A stretch of DNA of 40,324 bases, taken from an uncultured Prochlorococcus sp. (GTDB taxonomy: Bacteria; Cyanobacteriota; Cyanobacteriia; PCC-6307; Cyanobiaceae). Under the pieces are notes generated by a model, which saw only the letters and a list, made by a program, of their open reading frames with translations, searched no databases and was not told where the DNA came from. The stretch covers positions 1 to 40,324 of the forward strand of contig CACOIV010000013.1 of NCBI GenBank assembly GCA_902627335.1, written 5' to 3'. Positions 34,296 through 40,324 of the stretch are shown one piece after another. A program made the position numbers and the translations under genes. Position 1 is the first letter of the stretch, and the number at the start of each line of letters is the position of its first letter.

Positions 34296-34754
34296 ATGCT
34301 TGCCTTTAATTTATTTGCTACTGAAGGTGGATTGTTTGATATCAATGCCACTTTGCCACTAATGGCAATACAAGTAGTTGTTTTAACATATTTACTAAAT
34401 TCTTTATTCTTCAAGCCTGTTGGCAAAGTTGTAGAGAAGAGAGAGGAATATGTAAAAAATAATATTACTGCAGCAAAAAATAAACTTGCTGAGGTTGAAA
34501 AATTAGAAGCTGATTTACTTAATCAACTTCAAAAAGCTCGCTCTGAAGCAGTAAAAATTGTTAACGAAGCTGAACAAGATTCTGAGAAGCTTTATCAGGA
34601 AGCTATTGATCTTGCTAATAATGAAGCCAATGCTTCAAAAGAAAAGGCTAGGTTAGAAATTGAAAATCAGACTTCTTCAGCACGTAAACAACTTTCGCAA
34701 CAAGCTGACGATTTAAGCGAACTAATTGTAAATAGATTAATCCAACAAAAATGA
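34296..34754 (+). CDS. atpG: ATP synthase subunit b'
   Basis: 152 residues. One N-terminal membrane helix (about residues 20-40) is followed by a long charged coiled coil, forming half of the peripheral stalk. Photosynthetic organisms use a b/b' heterodimer, and the gene order c-b'-b-delta matches cyanobacteria. Its last codons overlap the start of atpF by 4 bases in an ATGA overlap, which supports balanced translation of the two stalk subunits. The symbol atpG (or atpF2) varies between databases. Confidence 0.93.
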   Translation: MLAFNLFATEGGLFDINATLPLMAIQVVVLTYLLNSLFFKPVGKVVEKREEYVKNNITAAKNKLAEVEKLEADLLNQLQKARSEAVKIVNEAEQDSEKLYQEAIDLANNEANASKEKARLEIENQTSSARKQLSQQADDLSELIVNRLIQQK

Positions 34755-35263
34755 ATATTCCTTTTTTAGCTTCAGCTGGTTTTGGACTAAATCTCAATTT
34801 ATTTGAGACGAATGTTTTAAATTGGGCTGTTGTAGTATTTGGACTTTATAAATTTTTACCAGGTTTTCTAGGTAAAATGCTCGAAAAAAGAAGGGAAGGA
34901 ATTCTTCTCGAATTGAAAGATGCAGAGAATCGACTTAAAACTGCTTCAGATGCTCTAGCTAAAGCTCAGGCAGATTTATCATTAGCTCAAGAAAAAGCTA
35001 ATCAAATAAAAGCAGATTCTTTAAAAAGATCCGAAGCTATAAAATTAGATAGTGAAAAAAAGGCAATTGAGGAAATGGCAAGGATTAAACAAAGTGCAAT
35101 TTCTGATGAAAGTACAGAAGCTTCAAAAGCTATTTCGCAACTCCGTAAGGAAGCTGTCGAATTAGCTATTAAAAAAGCTTTAGATTCATTACCTAATAGA
35201 CTTGATCAAACAACTCAAGAAAATTTGGTTACTCAATCAATAAACAATATTGAGATTAATTAA
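34751..35263 (+). CDS. atpF: ATP synthase subunit b
   Basis: 170 residues. A membrane helix at about residues 24-42 ([20 protein letters not shown]) is followed by an alanine/lysine-rich coiled coil. It is the partner of b' in the peripheral stalk that holds alpha3-beta3 against the rotating ring. It overlaps b' by 4 bases and the delta gene by one base (TAATG), so all three are translationally coupled. Confidence 0.95.
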   Translation: MNIPFLASAGFGLNLNLFETNVLNWAVVVFGLYKFLPGFLGKMLEKRREGILLELKDAENRLKTASDALAKAQADLSLAQEKANQIKADSLKRSEAIKLDSEKKAIEEMARIKQSAISDESTEASKAISQLRKEAVELAIKKALDSLPNRLDQTTQENLVTQSINNIEIN

Positions 35264-35805
35264 TGCCTCTTTTAAATTCAGTTACCACCCCATATGCAGA
35301 AGCTTTCCTGCAAGTTTCAAATGATCTCAATCAAACCGATGAAATTGTTGTACAAGTTAAGGAAATCTTAAGTTTATTTAGGGAATCACCAGAACTAGAA
35401 AAAACGCTCTCTTCTCCAATTCTTGAGAAGGAATCTAAGAAGAGTATAATTGTGCAATTATTTTCTGAGAAGATTAATTCATCTTTACTAAATCTCTTAA
35501 AGCTTTTAGCTGATCGGCAAAGAATTGGAATAGTTATTCCTATTCTTGAAAGATACTTGGAAATTTACAGAGAGAATAGTAATATTGCACTTGCTACTGT
35601 TACTTCTGCAGTAGAACTCTCAGATGAACAAAAAGATTTAATCAAACAAAAAATAAGTGCAATTGCTGGCACTGAAAGATTAGAACTTGTTACTAAAACC
35701 GATAAAACTCTTATTGGTGGATTCATCGCAAGTGTAGGATCAAAAGTAATAGATGCAAGTCTTTCATCTCAAATCAGAAAACTTGGCCTTGCTTTGTCCA
35801 AGTAA
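35263..35805 (+). CDS. atpH: ATP synthase subunit delta
   Basis: 180 residues, the OSCP-like delta subunit that joins the peripheral stalk to the top of F1. The N-terminal helical domain (TTPYAEAFLQVSNDL...) and the C-terminal block GTERLELVTKTDKTLIGGFIASVGSKVIDASLSSQIRKL are standard. The start shares one base with the atpF stop. atpA follows 31 bases later. Confidence 0.96.
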   Translation: MPLLNSVTTPYAEAFLQVSNDLNQTDEIVVQVKEILSLFRESPELEKTLSSPILEKESKKSIIVQLFSEKINSSLLNLLKLLADRQRIGIVIPILERYLEIYRENSNIALATVTSAVELSDEQKDLIKQKISAIAGTERLELVTKTDKTLIGGFIASVGSKVIDASLSSQIRKLGLALSK

Positions 35806-35812
35806 TTCTTAA

Positions 35813-37354
<1,542 letters not shown>

Positions 37355-37374
37355 TTTTATTTTTAATTAATATC

Positions 37375-38325
37375 ATGGCAAATCTTAAGGAAATTAGAGA
37401 CAGAATAGTTTCTGTTAAAAACACAAGAAAGATAACTGAAGCAATGAGGCTAGTTGCTGCAGCAAAAGTTAGAAGAGCACAAGATCAAGTTCTAAAAAGC
37501 AGACCATTTGCAGATAAACTTGCTCGGATATTGCAAAATATTCAAACAAGAATGCAATTTGAAACTTCAGATTCACCTCTCTTATCAAGACGTAAAGTTG
37601 AGACAATTTCTTTAGTTTGTATTACTGCGGATAGAGGTTTGTGCGGTGGATATAACAATAATATTATAAAGAAAGTTGAAATTAGATATGGTGAGTTAAT
37701 AAATCAAGGTTATAAGCCTCAACTCATTTTGGTAGGTAAAAAGGCAATTGGTTATTTTCAAAATAGAAAAGATAAATATACTATTAAAGGAACTTTTAAG
37801 GAATTAGAACAAGTACCAACTGCATCTGATGCTGAGGGAATTACTAATGATGTCTTAGCAGAATTCATATCTGAAAGTTCAGATAGAGTTGAAATAATTT
37901 ATACGAAATTTATAACTTTGGTAAGCTGCTCTCCTGTGGTTCAGACTCTGTTACCACTAGATCCTCAAGGAATCGCTGAAAAAAATGATGAGATATTCAG
38001 ATTAACTACAAAAAACAGTCAACTAAGAGTTGAAAAATCAAATATTCAAGCATCAGATAAATCAGAATTGCCATCTGATATGGTTTTTGAACAAAGCCCT
38101 GATCAATTGCTAGATTCTTTATTACCATTATATTTACAAAATCAAGTCTTAAGAGCTTTGCAAGAATCAGCTGCTTCAGAATTAGCTTGTAGAATGACTG
38201 CCATGAATAATGCAAGTGATAATGCTAAGGAATTAGCGTCTACACTTAATTTAACTTATAACAAGGCGAGACAAGCTGCTATTACGCAAGAAATATTAGA
38301 AGTCGTAGGGGGGGCATCTACATAG
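37375..38325 (+). CDS. atpC: ATP synthase subunit gamma (cyanobacterial type)
   Basis: 316 residues. Gamma is the central rotor shaft. The N-terminal [36 protein letters not shown] and C-terminal [46 protein letters not shown] helices are standard. Between about residues 200 and 240 lies the extra segment found in cyanobacteria and chloroplasts. As in cyanobacteria it lacks the two regulatory cysteines of the plant enzyme, so it is not expected to be thiol-switched. It closes the atp cluster. Confidence 0.97.
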   Translation: MANLKEIRDRIVSVKNTRKITEAMRLVAAAKVRRAQDQVLKSRPFADKLARILQNIQTRMQFETSDSPLLSRRKVETISLVCITADRGLCGGYNNNIIKKVEIRYGELINQGYKPQLILVGKKAIGYFQNRKDKYTIKGTFKELEQVPTASDAEGITNDVLAEFISESSDRVEIIYTKFITLVSCSPVVQTLLPLDPQGIAEKNDEIFRLTTKNSQLRVEKSNIQASDKSELPSDMVFEQSPDQLLDSLLPLYLQNQVLRALQESAASELACRMTAMNNASDNAKELASTLNLTYNKARQAAITQEILEVVGGAST

Positions 38326-38350
38326 TTATTTTTTCTAGGTAATTTAAGCA

Positions 38351-38542
38351 ATGAAATTAAACTCTATCGTAATTGAATTAGAGTGGCCACAAGATATTGA
38401 TATAGTAGATTTAAGAAAATTTATTATAAGTAATTTCCCAAAGGGAGTTGAAATCATTAGATGGTATATTGATGACATAAAAATTATAAATAACAAGACA
38501 AGAAAAAAATTGATAAAGATTAGTGCTTCAACTCATAATTAG
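38351..38542 (+). CDS. 63-residue protein of unknown function
   Basis: 63 residues: a short strand-helix-strand pattern starting MKLNSIVIELEWPQDIDIVD and ending in a basic tail. It has no membrane helix or known motif. It follows the gamma gene by 25 bases and precedes the DUF3326 gene by 36, on the same strand, with codon use like its neighbours, so it is probably a real, poorly conserved gene. I do not recognise the family. Confidence 0.6.
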   Translation: MKLNSIVIELEWPQDIDIVDLRKFIISNFPKGVEIIRWYIDDIKIINNKTRKKLIKISASTHN

Positions 38543-38578
38543 TTAGTCAAATCTTTTTCAATAAGGATAAAAATTTTT

Positions 38579-39634
38579 ATGAGAACTTTACCCACTATTT
38601 TTATAGTACCTACTGGCATAGGATGCGAAATAGGAGGTTTTGCTGGAGATGCAATACCAGCAGCAAAATTATTAGCTGCTTCTACAGGATGTTTAATTAC
38701 TCATCCTAATGTTATGAATGGGGGCTCATTAGCTACAGTTGATGAGAGAATATTTTATGTTGAGGGATATAGTTTAGATAAATTTGCTCGAGGAGAAATT
38801 GGTTTAAAAAAAGTTAATCAACAGAGAATTGGAATTATTTTTGATTCAAGTATTAGTAATGAAATGTTTCATAGACACTTGCAGGTTGCTGATGCATGCA
38901 CTTCTACTTTAGGAATTAATTTAGAGGCATATGTTAGAACTGATAAGCCTTTAGGTGTGGTTTTTGAAGATCAAGCTTCAGGAGCAAGCGGAGGTTATAT
39001 AGAAAATCCAGATACTTTAATTGAAGCAGGACAAAAACTATTGAAGCAGGGTATCACTGCAATTGCTATAGTTTCAGATTTTCCAGATGAACTTGAAGAT
39101 AAGGATATTACTCTTTATAGAGAAGGGAAAAGTGTAGATAAAATATCTGGAGTTGAAGCTGTTATAAGTCATCTTATCAGTAAGTTTTTAAAGGTACCAT
39201 GTGCGCATGCACCTGCTTTATCACCCTTAAATGTAAAGGAAGATTTAGATCCTAGAGCAGCTGCAGAAGAAATCGGGTTTACTTTTCTGCCATCTGTTTT
39301 AATGGGTTTAAATAAGGCACCAAATTTAGTTGATTTGCCTAGTTTAGATAGAGAAATCAATATTTTGCCTAAGGAGGTTAGATCGATAGTAGTTCCTAGC
39401 GGTGCATTAGGTGGAGAGGCGGTATTAGCTTGTATTGAGAGAGGGATACCCGTTATAGCCGTAAAAAATCAATCTATCCTTAAAGTTGATTCAGAAAAAA
39501 TGAATTATTCAAATATTATTGAGGTAAAAAATTACTTTGAAGCTGCAGGAGTGTTATTGTCTCTAAGAGAAGGAATTGCTTTGCAGTCACTCCAAAGACC
39601 AATAAAATCATTTAAAAATTTTCAAATTATTTAA
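38579..39634 (+). CDS. DUF3326 family protein
   Basis: 351 residues, matching the DUF3326 family found in cyanobacteria and some plants' relatives. Clear blocks are PTGIGCEIGGFAGDAIPAAKLLA, THPNVMNGG, SGASGGYIENPDTL and VPSGALGGEAVLACIERGIPVIAV. The glycine-rich loops suggest a small-molecule or nucleotide-binding fold, but no catalytic assignment is possible. It ends 4 bases from the convergent nadE stop, inside a 16-base palindrome (39625-39640). Confidence 0.9.
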   Translation: MRTLPTIFIVPTGIGCEIGGFAGDAIPAAKLLAASTGCLITHPNVMNGGSLATVDERIFYVEGYSLDKFARGEIGLKKVNQQRIGIIFDSSISNEMFHRHLQVADACTSTLGINLEAYVRTDKPLGVVFEDQASGASGGYIENPDTLIEAGQKLLKQGITAIAIVSDFPDELEDKDITLYREGKSVDKISGVEAVISHLISKFLKVPCAHAPALSPLNVKEDLDPRAAAEEIGFTFLPSVLMGLNKAPNLVDLPSLDREINILPKEVRSIVVPSGALGGEAVLACIERGIPVIAVKNQSILKVDSEKMNYSNIIEVKNYFEAAGVLLSLREGIALQSLQRPIKSFKNFQII

Positions 39635-39640
39635 ATAATT
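39625..39640. repeat. 16-base perfect palindrome at the DUF3326/nadE junction
   Basis: AATTATTTAAATAATT reads the same on both strands and spans the DUF3326 stop codon and reaches the nadE stop codon. A short two-way terminator is possible at this tail-to-tail junction. It consists only of A and T and has almost no loop, so the effect would be weak. Confidence 0.3.
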
Positions 39641-40324
39641 ATATCTTTGAAATGGCGATAGGAATTCTCCAATCATTACCTAATGATTGCTTACTTATCT
39701 TTAAAATTGGTGGTGCTTGCTTTCTTTTGAATTCTGCTTTTTTTATAAGTCTCATGATTTTTATGATCAGATCTTTATCGTATCCTTTAGCTATGAGTAG
39801 ATTCATATCATCTTTATCTTCTATGATATTTCTCAGAATCTTATCAAGCTTTTCATAAGGAGGAATAGAATCAGTATCTAATTGATTCGGTCCAAGTTCT
39901 GCACTAGGTGGTTTTTTGAGGATTTTCTCCCCGATTACTTCACCTTTGAATGGTAGTTTATAGTTTTTTCTTGCTTCAATAGAAGATTTACTATCAAGCC
40001 AATTACAAATATTAAAAATATTTGTTTTATATAAATCGCCTATTACTGCTAAACCTCCATTCATGTCTCCATATAAGGTGCAGTATCCAACAGCTAATTC
40101 AGATTTATTTCCTGTAGAGAGCAATAAGTGATTGTCTTGATTAGCTAATGCCATAAGAAGTGTACCTCTAATTCTTGATTGAATATTTTCATTTGCAATT
40201 CCATTTATTGTTGTATTAAGAAATTTTTGAAAGTCACTTTCAAAAATTTTGACAATATCATTTATGGGTAAAATATTGAAATTAATATTTAAATTTTTTG
40301 CTAGTTCTTCAGCATCTATTTTTG
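39639..40324 (-). CDS. nadE: NAD+ synthetase, C-terminal part (gene runs off the window)
   Basis: The frame is open from the window edge to the stop at 39639, about 227 residues. The internal ATG at 40154 is not the start, because conserved sequence continues upstream (AEELAKNLNINFNILPIND..., QSRIRGTLLMALANQ). The blocks LLLSTGNKSELAVGYCTLYGDMNGGLAVIGDLYKT and KPPSAELGPNQLDTDSIPPYEKLD are diagnostic of the synthetase domain, which adenylates and amidates nicotinate adenine dinucleotide to NAD+. The N-terminal glutaminase half, if present, lies outside. It is convergent with DUF3326. Confidence 0.93.
   Translation of the reverse strand, partial: KIDAEELAKNLNINFNILPINDIVKIFESDFQKFLNTTINGIANENIQSRIRGTLLMALANQDNHLLLSTGNKSELAVGYCTLYGDMNGGLAVIGDLYKTNIFNICNWLDSKSSIEARKNYKLPFKGEVIGEKILKKPPSAELGPNQLDTDSIPPYEKLDKILRNIIEDKDDMNLLIAKGYDKDLIIKIMRLIKKAEFKRKQAPPILKISKQSLGNDWRIPIAISKI

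Overview
This window looks like a piece of a Prochlorococcus chromosome, most likely a high-light-adapted strain. It is very AT-rich and tightly packed. The RNA polymerase beta' subunit is split into rpoC1 and rpoC2, the latter carrying the large cyanobacterial insertion. There is a short high-light-inducible (Hli) gene, a cyanobacterial ATP synthase cluster with b and b' subunits, a biotin operon with a BioK-type esterase, and several proteins known mainly from cyanobacteria and plastids (Ycf35/DUF1257, DUF2997, DUF3143, DUF3326). I saw no tRNA, rRNA, CRISPR array, insertion sequence or prophage. No stretch longer than about 260 bases is without a gene. This is ordinary core genome, so the hunt is mostly about regulation, small genes and gene starts.

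Layout. Positions 1-10445 (+) hold the tail of rpsT, a TatD-family nuclease and the polymerase genes rpoB-rpoC1-rpoC2. Positions 10494-15116 (+) hold hli, rlmN, a 41-residue membrane peptide, a HEAT-repeat protein, the trio DUF2997-ycf35-ferredoxin and an aldo/keto reductase. rsmG (-) is followed by a membrane-anchored J-domain protein and DUF3143 (+). Positions 16641-21203 (-) form a compact biotin operon, bioF-bioK-bioC-bioD-bioA, covering pimeloyl-thioester synthesis through dethiobiotin; bioB is not here. Next come a Ski2-like helicase (+), purB and fumC (-), a TlyA-type rRNA methyltransferase (+), and a small unknown gene plus glnB (PII) on the minus strand behind an NtcA-like site. queF (+) follows. 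ftsW, ccdA and ccsB (-) come next, the last two serving cytochrome c assembly. The ATP synthase cluster atpI-B-E-G(b')-F-H-A-C(gamma) occupies 32577-38325 (+). A 63-residue unknown, DUF3326 (+) and the 3' part of nadE (-) end the window.

The most notable observations are these. (1) The atpB-atpE spacer can fold into a compact three-way-junction RNA. (2) The helicase frame, including its Walker A motif, extends about 110 codons upstream of the first ATG but has no ATG/GTG/TTG start. (3) An NtcA-like box precedes a small uncharacterised gene that lies just upstream of glnB. (4) queF and the tlyA-like gene each have a tiny leader ORF whose stop overlaps the main start as ATGA. (5) A 13-bp hairpin lies in the rpoB leader. 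(6) All six convergent gene pairs meet with 10 bp or less between them, leaving no room for intergenic terminators.
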